This document shows positions 9,870-17,797 of a stretch of 46,469 nt of DNA, in pieces. Origin of the DNA: an uncultured Pseudomonadota bacterium (lineage in GTDB: Bacteria > Pseudomonadota > Gammaproteobacteria > Steroidobacterales > Steroidobacteraceae); the NCBI GenBank assembly GCA_903858165.1, contig CAIOHZ010000040.1, forward strand, positions 1 to 46,469, read 5' to 3'. Numbering within the stretch: position 1 is the first letter of the stretch; every line of letters begins with the position of its first letter. Under the pieces are notes generated by a model, which saw only the letters and a program-made list of their open reading frames with translations, was not told where the DNA came from and searched no databases. The translations under genes were made by a program, and so were the position numbers.

Positions 9870-11312
9870 ATGGCCGGACCGCAACAGAGACGTACCAAAA
9901 TCGTCGCCACCCTTGGGCCGGCAACGGACGATTTGGCCATCCTGACGGCGATGATTGCGGCCGGTGTGGACGTGGTCCGCGTCAATTTCTCGCACGGTAC
10001 CCTAGAAGAGCACGCCGCCCGCGTCGGTCGGGTGCGTCAGGCGGCAGCCGCTGTGGGGCGCTGCGTCGCCATCCTCGGCGACCTTGGCGGTCCGAAGATT
10101 CGTATCGAACGCTTCCTTGCCGGCAAAGTATTCCTCGAAGAAGGGCAGGACTTCGCCCTCGACCCTGCCTTTGATGCGAACGCCGGCACCTTGCAAATGG
10201 TCGGTGTGGCCTACCGCGACCTTCCGCGCGACGTGCGCGCCGGGGACGTGCTGCTCCTGAACGATGGCCTCATTGTGCTTGAGGTCAAAGCAGTGCGTGG
10301 CACGCGCATTGATACCAAGGTGGTGGTAGGCGGCGAACTCTCCGACCGCAAGGGCGTTAACCGTCGCGGTGGTGGCCTCTCCGCCGGAGCCTTGACCGAT
10401 AAGGACCGCGAAGATATTCACGTGGCGGCGCAACTTGGCGTCGACTACCTGGCCGTATCTTTCCCGAAGAACGCGTTGGACATGCACGAGGCACGCACGC
10501 TGCTGAAGGCCGCGGGTGGCACGGGCAAGCTGGTGGCGAAGATTGAACGCGCCGAGGCGCTGGTCAACTTGAAGGAAATCGTCGCGGCCAGCGACGCAGT
10601 CATGGTGGCTCGCGGCGATCTCGGTGTGGAGGTCGGTTACGCCGAGCTCACGGGCCTGCAGAAGCACATCATCTCTGAGACGCTCGACCAGTTTCGCGCG
10701 GTCATTACCGCTACACAGATGATGGAAAGCATGATTTACAACCCGGTGCCGACGCGCGCCGAGGTGTCGGATGTGGCCAACGCCGTTATGGACGGCACGG
10801 ACGCGGTCATGCTTTCCGCGGAAACGGCCGTGGGCAAGTACCCAGTCAAGACGGTACAGGAGATGGTGAACATCATCGTCGGCGCCGAGAAGTGGCAGGT
10901 GGCGAACTTCCGCCAGCCCAGCCACGAGCATGACAAGTTCGAGCGCACCGATGAGGCCATTGCCCGCTCCGTCATGTACGCCGCCAACCACATGCCGATA
11001 CGTTGCATCGTGGCGCTGACTGAGTCGGGTAGCACTACCCTGTGGATGTCCCGCATAAGGTCGGACATTCCCATCTACGCCTTCACCGGCCAGGAGGTGA
11101 CGCAGCGCCGCGTCACGTTGTATCGTGGAGTGCAGCCGGTGGCGTTCGATGTGGTCCATATGGACCCGGAGAAGTTGTACACCAGCATTTTCCACATGCT
11201 GATCGAGCTCGGGCTGGCCGACGAAGGTGACCGCATTATTGTCACCAAGGGCGAGCTGTCCGGGGTAGCGGGCGGCACCAATTCCATGAAGATCCTCGAG
11301 GTCCGCAGATGA
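9870..11312 (+). CDS. pyk: pyruvate kinase (PykA-like)
   Basis: Final step of glycolysis, phosphoenolpyruvate to pyruvate with ATP production. Motifs visible: TKIVATLGPAT at the N-terminus, NFSHG, LGDLGGPKIR, and the family signature block VAKIERAEAL followed by MVARGDLGVEVG, then ITATQMMESMI and VMLSAETAVGKYP. The product is 480 residues. I chose the ATG at 9870 rather than a TTG six codons upstream because GGGGAAG precedes it at good distance. The stop codon overlaps the start of the next gene (ATGA), so it is co-transcribed with an acylase-family hydrolase. In related glycolytic clusters an aldolase gene often follows pyk; here it does not. Confidence 0.96.
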   Translation: MAGPQQRRTKIVATLGPATDDLAILTAMIAAGVDVVRVNFSHGTLEEHAARVGRVRQAAAAVGRCVAILGDLGGPKIRIERFLAGKVFLEEGQDFALDPAFDANAGTLQMVGVAYRDLPRDVRAGDVLLLNDGLIVLEVKAVRGTRIDTKVVVGGELSDRKGVNRRGGGLSAGALTDKDREDIHVAAQLGVDYLAVSFPKNALDMHEARTLLKAAGGTGKLVAKIERAEALVNLKEIVAASDAVMVARGDLGVEVGYAELTGLQKHIISETLDQFRAVITATQMMESMIYNPVPTRAEVSDVANAVMDGTDAVMLSAETAVGKYPVKTVQEMVNIIVGAEKWQVANFRQPSHEHDKFERTDEAIARSVMYAANHMPIRCIVALTESGSTTLWMSRIRSDIPIYAFTGQEVTQRRVTLYRGVQPVAFDVVHMDPEKLYTSIFHMLIELGLADEGDRIIVTKGELSGVAGGTNSMKILEVRR

Positions 11313-13792
11313 ACGCACCCGCTACTGTCCAGCCTTCTCGCTCCTTTTCATGGCGCCGGGTTCTGGGTTGGTCAGCAGGCGGATTGGTGGCGCTGGTGGT
11401 GGCTGCCGCGTTGGCGGGCTGGCTTGCCCTGCGGGGTAGCCTGCCGCAGCTGGAAGGCACGGCCACGCTAGCGGGTCTCGGTGCCCCCGTTACCGTCATG
11501 CGCGACGCTGCTGGTACGCCCACGGTCGTCGCTACCTCCCGGGAAGATATCGCTTACGCGCTGGGCTACTTGCACGGGCAAGAACGCTTTTTCCAGATGG
11601 ACCTGCAGCGCCGCGCCCCTGCTGGCGAGCTGGCGGCACTGCTGGGGCCCAAGTTGCTCGACACCGACCGCAAGTTCCGCCCTCATGGCCTGCGTGCAGT
11701 GGCCCGCCAAGTGGTGGCAGCGGCAACGCCAGCGGAGCAACGCTTGCTGGACCTGTATACCGCAGGGGTGAATGCCGGCCTCGGCGCGCTGCACGCTCGC
11801 CCTTGGGAATACCTCTTACTGCAGCAGCCGCCGCGCCCTTGGCTGCCGGAAGACACCGTCCTCACGGCGCATGCCATGTTCCTGACGCTGCAAGATAGCG
11901 ATGGCAGCTTTGAACGCCAGCGCGCAGCCATTCACGCCACCACACCGGGCCTCGAAGAGTTTCTTTACTCCCCGCCAGGCGAATGGCAAGCGCCTTTGTT
12001 CGGCGCGCCGCTGCCGGCCGTGCCGGTGCCAGTGGCGGCACTCCAAGCGGCCCTTGCTGCGGCGCCGTCCACCGTGAAGCAGGCGAGCTTTAAAGTGGAC
12101 CAAAATGGCTTGCTGGCCGTGCTGTCCGGTGAAGGCGCGGCGGTAGTCGGCAGCAATAACTGGGCGCTCGCTGGGAAGCACACCGCTAGTGGCGGAGCAC
12201 TCGTGGCGGACGATATGCACTTGGCCATTCGCGTGCCGAACATCTGGTATCGCGTGCGCCTCGAAACACGCGACGCCGCCGGTGCCTTGCGGTCCGCAGT
12301 CACAGGCGTGTCCTTGCCCGGTTCACCGTTGGTGGTGGCCGGCAGCAACGGCCGCATCGCCTGGGGCTTCACGAACAGCAACATCGACAGCACAGATGCG
12401 GTGGTGCTCGTGCCGGACCCGGCACAAGCCGACCACTACCTGACAGCCACCGGTTCCATGCCCTTGCAGAAGCGCGAGGAAGTGCTCGAGGTGCGCGGCG
12501 GTAAGCCCGTGAAGATCGAGGTCATCACGAGTGAATTCGGACCGGTGCTGGCCAAAGACGCGGACGGCCGCAGGGTAGCGGTGCAGTGGGTGCCGCATTT
12601 CGCGGGTGGCACCAACCTCAAGGCCATCCAGATGATGGAGGCCCAGGATGTCGCCGGCGCACTGGCGGTGGCGAGTGGGGCGGGCATGCCCACGCAGAAC
12701 CTCACCGTTGGCGACAGCAGTGGGCAGATTGCGTGGACGTTGATGGGACAAGTGCCACAGCGTTTGGCGCCGCCCATCGCCCTGCCGCGTTTGTCCACGG
12801 ACCCGGCCGCATTGTGGGCAGGGGTGGGTCCGGTGCCTGCTGCTTTGGCGCGTATCAATCCGGCAGATGGGCGCATCTGGACCGCGAACGCGCGCATTGG
12901 TGGTATGGCGGGGGAGGGGGTCAGCGCCGACGATGCCGCGGCAGCGGTGCTGTATGCGGGGCTTGGCAGTTCCACCTTCGACCGCGGCGCGCGCACCAAG
13001 CAAATTCGCGATGGCCTCTTGGGCTTGGAAAAAGCCACACCCGCCGACTTCCTGAAGCTCCACTTGGATGACCGCGCGGTATTCGTGCAGCACTGGCAAC
13101 CGGTGGCTTTGCGTGCGGCGGAGGCGGCCCAAGTGCCGGCCGCCACGCGCGCCTTGCTGGCCGCGCCCTTCACGGCGGCGTCCGTGGAGAGCGTCACTTA
13201 CCGCTTGGTGCGCGCTTTCCACCGTGAACTCACCAAGCAAACGTACCTGGCTCTCACGGCGGCAGCGCAAGCGACGCTGCCGGAATTGGAATTCAAGGTA
13301 CCCCCCGAGTTCGAAGGCGCCTTGTGGCAGCTGGTGAGCGCGCCTGCTGGCACTTTGCCCGCCCCGGGTGGCAAGGGCTGGGATGCGTTCCTGGGTGCGG
13401 TGCTGAAGGATGCACTGAAAGAAGCGGCGCATGACTGCGGTGGCCAACTGGCGGGCTGCAATTGGGGCCGTGCCAATACCGCCAAGATTCGCCACCCGTT
13501 GTCGGCTGGCGTGCCTGGGCTCGGTCGGTTGGTGGACATGCCTGCGAACCCGTTGCCGGGCGATGGTGATATGCCGCGAGTGCAGCGCCCAGAGCATGGC
13601 GCCAGCCAACGCTTCGCGGTGACGCCGGGTCGTGAGGCAGAGGGCTACCTAGAGATGCCCGGTGGCAATGCCGGCAACCCGCTTTCGCCTTACTATGGCG
13701 CCGGCCACGCTGACTGGGAACAGGGCGTGCCCACTCCCTTCCTGCCCGGCGCCACGCGCTGGACCTTGCAACTCAAGCCGAGCGCCCGATGA
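11309..13792 (+). CDS. penicillin-acylase-family N-terminal-nucleophile hydrolase, membrane-anchored
   Basis: An 827-residue precursor of the penicillin G acylase / acyl-homoserine-lactone acylase family. Residues about 18-43 are a hydrophobic signal anchor, so the rest should lie in the periplasm. The alpha-chain start (PVTVMRDAAGTPTVVA) and LGYLHGQERFFQMDLQRR are family hallmarks. Autocatalytic cleavage is predicted before Ser282 in VVGSNNWAL, which becomes the N-terminal nucleophile of the beta chain; IAWGFTNSN further on is also typical. The true substrate (beta-lactam side chain, N-acyl-homoserine lactone, other amide) cannot be read from sequence. It overlaps pyk upstream and the MoxR gene downstream by 4 bases each, an unusual position at the end of a glycolytic operon. 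Confidence 0.93.
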   Translation: MNAPATVQPSRSFSWRRVLGWSAGGLVALVVAAALAGWLALRGSLPQLEGTATLAGLGAPVTVMRDAAGTPTVVATSREDIAYALGYLHGQERFFQMDLQRRAPAGELAALLGPKLLDTDRKFRPHGLRAVARQVVAAATPAEQRLLDLYTAGVNAGLGALHARPWEYLLLQQPPRPWLPEDTVLTAHAMFLTLQDSDGSFERQRAAIHATTPGLEEFLYSPPGEWQAPLFGAPLPAVPVPVAALQAALAAAPSTVKQASFKVDQNGLLAVLSGEGAAVVGSNNWALAGKHTASGGALVADDMHLAIRVPNIWYRVRLETRDAAGALRSAVTGVSLPGSPLVVAGSNGRIAWGFTNSNIDSTDAVVLVPDPAQADHYLTATGSMPLQKREEVLEVRGGKPVKIEVITSEFGPVLAKDADGRRVAVQWVPHFAGGTNLKAIQMMEAQDVAGALAVASGAGMPTQNLTVGDSSGQIAWTLMGQVPQRLAPPIALPRLSTDPAALWAGVGPVPAALARINPADGRIWTANARIGGMAGEGVSADDAAAAVLYAGLGSSTFDRGARTKQIRDGLLGLEKATPADFLKLHLDDRAVFVQHWQPVALRAAEAAQVPAATRALLAAPFTAASVESVTYRLVRAFHRELTKQTYLALTAAAQATLPELEFKVPPEFEGALWQLVSAPAGTLPAPGGKGWDAFLGAVLKDALKEAAHDCGGQLAGCNWGRANTAKIRHPLSAGVPGLGRLVDMPANPLPGDGDMPRVQRPEHGASQRFAVTPGREAEGYLEMPGGNAGNPLSPYYGAGHADWEQGVPTPFLPGATRWTLQLKPSAR

Positions 13793-14643
13793 CCGCACAG
13801 AAATTTGCTGGAACAGACTCCTACATCGCCACTGATGAACTGCGCCTCGCCGTGAACGCGGCGTTGCAGTTGCAGCGGCCGCTGCTCATCAAGGGTGAGC
13901 CGGGCACCGGCAAGACCCAGCTGGCGCTGGAAGTAGCCCGCGGTCTGGGGCGCCCCTTGTTCGAGTGGCATGTGAAGAGCACCACCAAGGCGCAGCAAGG
14001 CCTTTACGAATACGACGCTGTGTCGCGCCTGCGCGATTCCCAGCTCGGCGACGAGCGCGTGAAAGAGGTCGGTAACTACATCATGCGTGGCGCGTTGTGG
14101 GAAGCCTTCGACTGTGCGGAATCTCCCGTGCTGCTGATCGATGAAATCGACAAGGCAGACATCGAATTCCCGAACGACTTGTTGCGTGAACTCGACCGCA
14201 TGGAGTTTCACGTCTACGAAACGCGACAGTTGGTGAAGGCACGGCACCGTCCGCTCATCATCATCACCAGTAACAACGAAAAAGAGCTGCCGGATGCCTT
14301 CCTGCGGCGCTGCTTCTTTCACTACATCCGCTTCCCCGATGCCACCACCATGGAGCGCATCGTGGCGGTGCACTATCCGGGCATCAAGCAGGAACTCTTG
14401 CGCGATGCTTTGGAAGGCTTCTTCCGTGTGCGTGAAACGCCGGGCCTGAAGAAAAAGCCCTCAACCTCTGAATTGCTCGACTGGCTCAAGTTGCTATTGG
14501 CCGAGGACATTCCCCCGGAAGCACTGCGGGCTGGTGATGGTAAAACTGCGTTGCCGCCGCTCTACGGAGCGCTGCTGAAGAACGAGCAGGACGTGCACTT
14601 GTTCGAGCGGCTGGTGTTCCTGGACCGCAGCGCGCGGCGCTAA
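13789..14643 (+). CDS. MoxR-family AAA+ ATPase
   Basis: A 284-residue MoxR-type AAA+ ATPase. Walker A is GEPGTGKTQ (36-44), Walker B is LLIDEIDKAD (115-124), sensor 1 is the ITSNNEKELP segment, and an arginine pair (FLRRCFFHY) follows as expected of an arginine finger. MoxR ATPases typically act as chaperones with a VWA-domain partner encoded next door, and here a VWA gene follows after 13 bases, so the two are inferred to work together. The start codon overlaps the acylase stop (ATGA). The client protein is unknown; the periplasmic acylase cannot be a direct cytoplasmic client once exported. Confidence 0.94.
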   Translation: MTAQKFAGTDSYIATDELRLAVNAALQLQRPLLIKGEPGTGKTQLALEVARGLGRPLFEWHVKSTTKAQQGLYEYDAVSRLRDSQLGDERVKEVGNYIMRGALWEAFDCAESPVLLIDEIDKADIEFPNDLLRELDRMEFHVYETRQLVKARHRPLIIITSNNEKELPDAFLRRCFFHYIRFPDATTMERIVAVHYPGIKQELLRDALEGFFRVRETPGLKKKPSTSELLDWLKLLLAEDIPPEALRAGDGKTALPPLYGALLKNEQDVHLFERLVFLDRSARR

Positions 14644-14656
14644 GCGCAGCCGCCCC

Positions 14657-15841
14657 ATGCTGACCGGGTTCTTCTTCACTTTGCGCCAGGCCGGGGTCCC
14701 GGTGGCGCTCAACGAGTGGCTGCAGCTCATGGCGGCCCTGCAGGCCGGCGTGGCGGAAACGTCCGTGGACGCTTTCCATAGCTTGGCGCGCACCGTGCTC
14801 GTGAAAGACGAGCGCTACTACGACCGCTACGACCTCGCCTTCGGCAAGTATTTTCAGGGGGTGGAAAACCTGTTCGCTGCTATCGACCCCACCCGGTTGC
14901 CGGCGGACTGGCTCACGCGTCGCGCAGAATTGACGCTGTCTGCGGAAGAGCGTGCGGCTATCGAAAAACTCGGCGGTTTCGAAAAGCTGATGGAAACCCT
15001 GCGCGAGCGGTTGAGCGAGCAGAAAGGCCGGCACGAAGGCGGCAACAAATGGGTGGGTACCGGTGGCCGTTCGCCTTTCGGTGCCTACGGTGACAACCCG
15101 GAAGGGGTGCGTATCGGCCAGGACGGCAGCCGACGCCGCAGTGCCGTGAAGGTGTGGGACAAGCGCGAGTTCCGCAACCTCGACGACCAAGTGCAACTCG
15201 GTACGCGCAACCTGAAAGTGGCACTACGCAAGTTGCGTCGTTTCGCACGCACCGGCGCGCAGGACCTGCTGGACTTGGACGGCACTATTGCTTCGACGGC
15301 CCGCAACGCGGGCTTGCTCGACATTCGCATGCAGGCCGAACGCCACAATGCCGTGAAGGTGCTGCTGTTTTTAGATGTGGGCGGGTCCATGGATGACCAC
15401 ATCAAGCTCTGCGAGGAACTGTTCAGCGCGGCACGAGCCGAGTTCAAGCACTTGGAGCACTTCTACTTCCACAACTTCACGTACGAAGCGATGTGGAAGG
15501 ACAACGGCCGCCGGCATGCGCAGCGCATTTCCACCGATGAAATTCTGCGCACCTATGGCCGCGATTACCGCGCAGTGTTTGTGGGCGACGCCACGATGGG
15601 GCCCTATGAAATTGCTTACGCCGGCGGCAGCGTAGAGCACTGGAACGATGAGCCGGGCGCGACCTGGTTCCGGCGTATCGCCACCGCTTTCCCGCACTTC
15701 GTTTGGTTGAACCCGGAGCCGCAAGACCGCTGGGGCTATACGCCCTCGGTAAAGATGGTGCGGGAACTAGCTGAGGACCGTATGTTCCCGCTGACGCTAC
15801 GCGGGTTGGATGACGCCATCCGCGCCTTGCAGCGCAAGTAG
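14657..15841 (+). CDS. VWA (CoxE-like) domain protein, partner of the MoxR ATPase
   Basis: A 394-residue soluble protein. The N-terminal 200 or so residues hold the CoxE-like region (LTGFFFTLRQAGVPVALNEWLQL) with a Gly-rich, basic stretch near 135. The VWA domain begins near 235 with FLDVGGSMDDH: Asp240 and Ser244 occupy the metal-site (MIDAS) positions, but the middle serine of the usual DxSxS is glycine. A later VFVGDATMGPYEI region provides further acidic residues. No signal peptide or membrane segment is seen, so it should be cytoplasmic like MoxR. It is the last gene of the overlapping pyk-acylase-MoxR-VWA run. Role inferred as metal-dependent adaptor; client unknown. Confidence 0.9.
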   Translation: MLTGFFFTLRQAGVPVALNEWLQLMAALQAGVAETSVDAFHSLARTVLVKDERYYDRYDLAFGKYFQGVENLFAAIDPTRLPADWLTRRAELTLSAEERAAIEKLGGFEKLMETLRERLSEQKGRHEGGNKWVGTGGRSPFGAYGDNPEGVRIGQDGSRRRSAVKVWDKREFRNLDDQVQLGTRNLKVALRKLRRFARTGAQDLLDLDGTIASTARNAGLLDIRMQAERHNAVKVLLFLDVGGSMDDHIKLCEELFSAARAEFKHLEHFYFHNFTYEAMWKDNGRRHAQRISTDEILRTYGRDYRAVFVGDATMGPYEIAYAGGSVEHWNDEPGATWFRRIATAFPHFVWLNPEPQDRWGYTPSVKMVRELAEDRMFPLTLRGLDDAIRALQRK

Positions 15842-15885
15842 GGCTGCAAGGCACGGCAGGGACCGCACTGCGGCCCCGTCAGGCT

Positions 15886-16476
15886 TTAGGTCTTGGCCGG
15901 CGCGGCGGCGGCTTGGAGGCGGGCGATGTCATCCAGCAACACTTTCTGGCCGTCGTTCGGGTCCGCTTCTGGATAGTGCTTCGCCACACGGCCTTGCGGG
16001 TCGATGACGAATGTCTGGCGGCTGGCGATTTCCGTTACCAAGTAGTTGCGCAGAACGCCGTAGCCCTTGGCTGCCTGCTTCTTTGAGTCGGCCAGCAGGG
16101 TGAACGGCAAGCGATGAGTCTTGGCGAATTCGGCATGCGAACTGGTGTCGTCCACACTAACGCCCAATACCGTGACACCCATGCGCCGGAACGCGAAAAT
16201 GTTGTCGCGGAAAGTACAGGCCTGTGTGGTGCAGCCAGGTGTGCCATCCTTCGGGTAGAAGTAAAGTACCACCCACTTCCCGCGGTAGTCGGCCAACTGG
16301 TGAGCCTTGCCGTCTTGGTCCAGTAGCTTGAACGCCGGTGCGGCTGCGCCTACCGTCGGCGGCGGGCCAGCCAAGGCGTTGGCGCTGAACAGGCCGGAGG
16401 CAGCCACAAGAGTGGCAGCGAGGCCGCCAGAGAGGCGTGCGAACAGGCCGCGGCGGGTTAGGGAAGGGCGAGACAT
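15886..16476 (-). CDS. exported peroxiredoxin, BCP/PrxQ type
   Basis: Thioredoxin-fold peroxidase reducing hydroperoxides. In this 196-residue protein the peroxidatic cysteine is Cys82 in TPGCTTQAC with a resolving Cys87 five residues later, the arrangement of the bacterioferritin comigratory protein group. The first ~37 residues form a signal sequence with a twin arginine (TRRGLFARL) followed by a long Ala/Leu stretch ending ALAG, so export through Tat is likely; most family members are cytoplasmic. An AGGAG lies 7 bases before the ATG. It is a single gene, convergent with the VWA gene and divergent from the patatin gene. Confidence 0.92.
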   Translation of the reverse strand: MSRPSLTRRGLFARLSGGLAATLVAASGLFSANALAGPPPTVGAAAPAFKLLDQDGKAHQLADYRGKWVVLYFYPKDGTPGCTTQACTFRDNIFAFRRMGVTVLGVSVDDTSSHAEFAKTHRLPFTLLADSKKQAAKGYGVLRNYLVTEIASRQTFVIDPQGRVAKHYPEADPNDGQKVLLDDIARLQAAAAPAKT

Positions 16477-16571
16477 AGCAGACTCCTGAAGGGTCGTGAG
16501 GTGCCGCTCGTGCGGCGTTGGAACGCGATGGTACTACCAATAGTTGGTTACTCGCAGTCGGCGGAGCGTAG

Positions 16572-17768
16572 ATGTCGGTCAATTCAATAGCCCAGTGGCC
16601 ACAAGATACACGGCGCACCGCCATCGTCCTGCCGGGCGGTGGCGCCCGTTCCGCCTATCAAGTGGGTGTGCTCAAGGCTATCGCCAGTGCCACGCCCCGC
16701 GGGGCCCCTTTGCCCTTCGGTATCGTCACCGGAACCAGTGCGGGCGGCATTCTGGCCTCCCTGCTGGCCGCTCATGCTGGCGATTTCCACGAAGGGATGG
16801 AGCAAATCGAACGTTTTTGGCGCCATTTTCACGTCAACCTCGTGTTCGACTCCTCGCTCGGCGCCATGGTGCGCAGTGGTTCGCGATTGGTCGGCACGTT
16901 GCTCACCGGCGGGCTGCTGGTAAACCCACCACGCGCACTACTCGACACCACACCGCTGCGGCATACGCTCGAACGGCATGTGAACCTAGCGCGCATCCGC
17001 CATTCGCTGACCAAGGGCTACCTCCAATCCGTAGCCATCAGCGCGTCCAGTTATAGTTCGGCCCGCTCCATTACTTTCTATGACACCACGGCGCCAGTGC
17101 CCGAGTGGACCCGCGCGTGGCGCCGTGGGGTGAAAACTGAACTGGGGCTCGACCACCTGATGGCCAGCGCCGCCGTGCCGTTCATCTTTCCACCGGTCCC
17201 CATCGACGGCGAGTGGTTTGGCGATGGCGCTATGCGGCATACCGCGCCGTTGAGTGCGGCCCTGCGTCTGGGTGCCGACCGCATCATCGTGCTTGGTCTC
17301 CGCGATCCAGCAGCGCGCGACGGCTTGACAGCAGCGCCGCTGCACCGCTTACCGCCAGCACCGAGCTTCGGGCACTTGCTAGGCTACATGCTGGACACCT
17401 TGTTCATGGATGGCAGCCAGGCTGACGTAGAGCGACTCGAGCGCTTGAATGAGGCCGTAGACCGGGACCCGGAAGGGTCGGCTGCTGCCGGGTTGCGGCA
17501 TGTGGTGACGCGGGTGGTGCAGCCTACAGCGAGTTTGAGCAGCCTAACGGACGGGCACCTTCAAGAACTGCCTGCACCGTTGCGCATCTTGTTGCGCACG
17601 CTCGGTGCCCGCAACCAAGGTGGGCAGAAGTTGCTGTCGTTCCTGCTGTTCGAGCCCGGCTTTACGAACGAACTGATTGACCTTGGCTATGCCGACGGCT
17701 TGGCAGCGATGGCCAGAGGAGATTTACCGGGCCGCGCTGTCGAGGCACCTGCGCCCGGCTTGGGTTAG
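16572..17768 (+). CDS. patatin-like phospholipase
   Basis: A 398-residue serine lipid hydrolase of the bacterial RssA/patatin group. The oxyanion-hole block is PGGGARSAYQVGVLKA (21-36), the nucleophile elbow is GTSAGG with Ser56, and the catalytic aspartate is Asp218 in FGDGAMRHTAP, where alanine replaces the second glycine of the usual DGG. No signal peptide is evident, so it is probably cytoplasmic or peripheral at the inner membrane; substrates are presumably phospholipids. GGAG precedes the ATG. It is a one-gene unit, convergent with the ExeA-FHA gene (29 bases apart). Confidence 0.93.
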   Translation: MSVNSIAQWPQDTRRTAIVLPGGGARSAYQVGVLKAIASATPRGAPLPFGIVTGTSAGGILASLLAAHAGDFHEGMEQIERFWRHFHVNLVFDSSLGAMVRSGSRLVGTLLTGGLLVNPPRALLDTTPLRHTLERHVNLARIRHSLTKGYLQSVAISASSYSSARSITFYDTTAPVPEWTRAWRRGVKTELGLDHLMASAAVPFIFPPVPIDGEWFGDGAMRHTAPLSAALRLGADRIIVLGLRDPAARDGLTAAPLHRLPPAPSFGHLLGYMLDTLFMDGSQADVERLERLNEAVDRDPEGSAAAGLRHVVTRVVQPTASLSSLTDGHLQELPAPLRILLRTLGARNQGGQKLLSFLLFEPGFTNELIDLGYADGLAAMARGDLPGRAVEAPAPGLG

Positions 17769-17797
17769 AAGCCGGCGGTGGTCGGTACTGCGCCTGT

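Noticed and set aside
6838-11318. Long minus-strand open frames opposite tkt, gap, pgk and pyk
   Set aside because: All lie antisense to well-conserved enzymes and show no family motifs; judged codon-bias artefacts.
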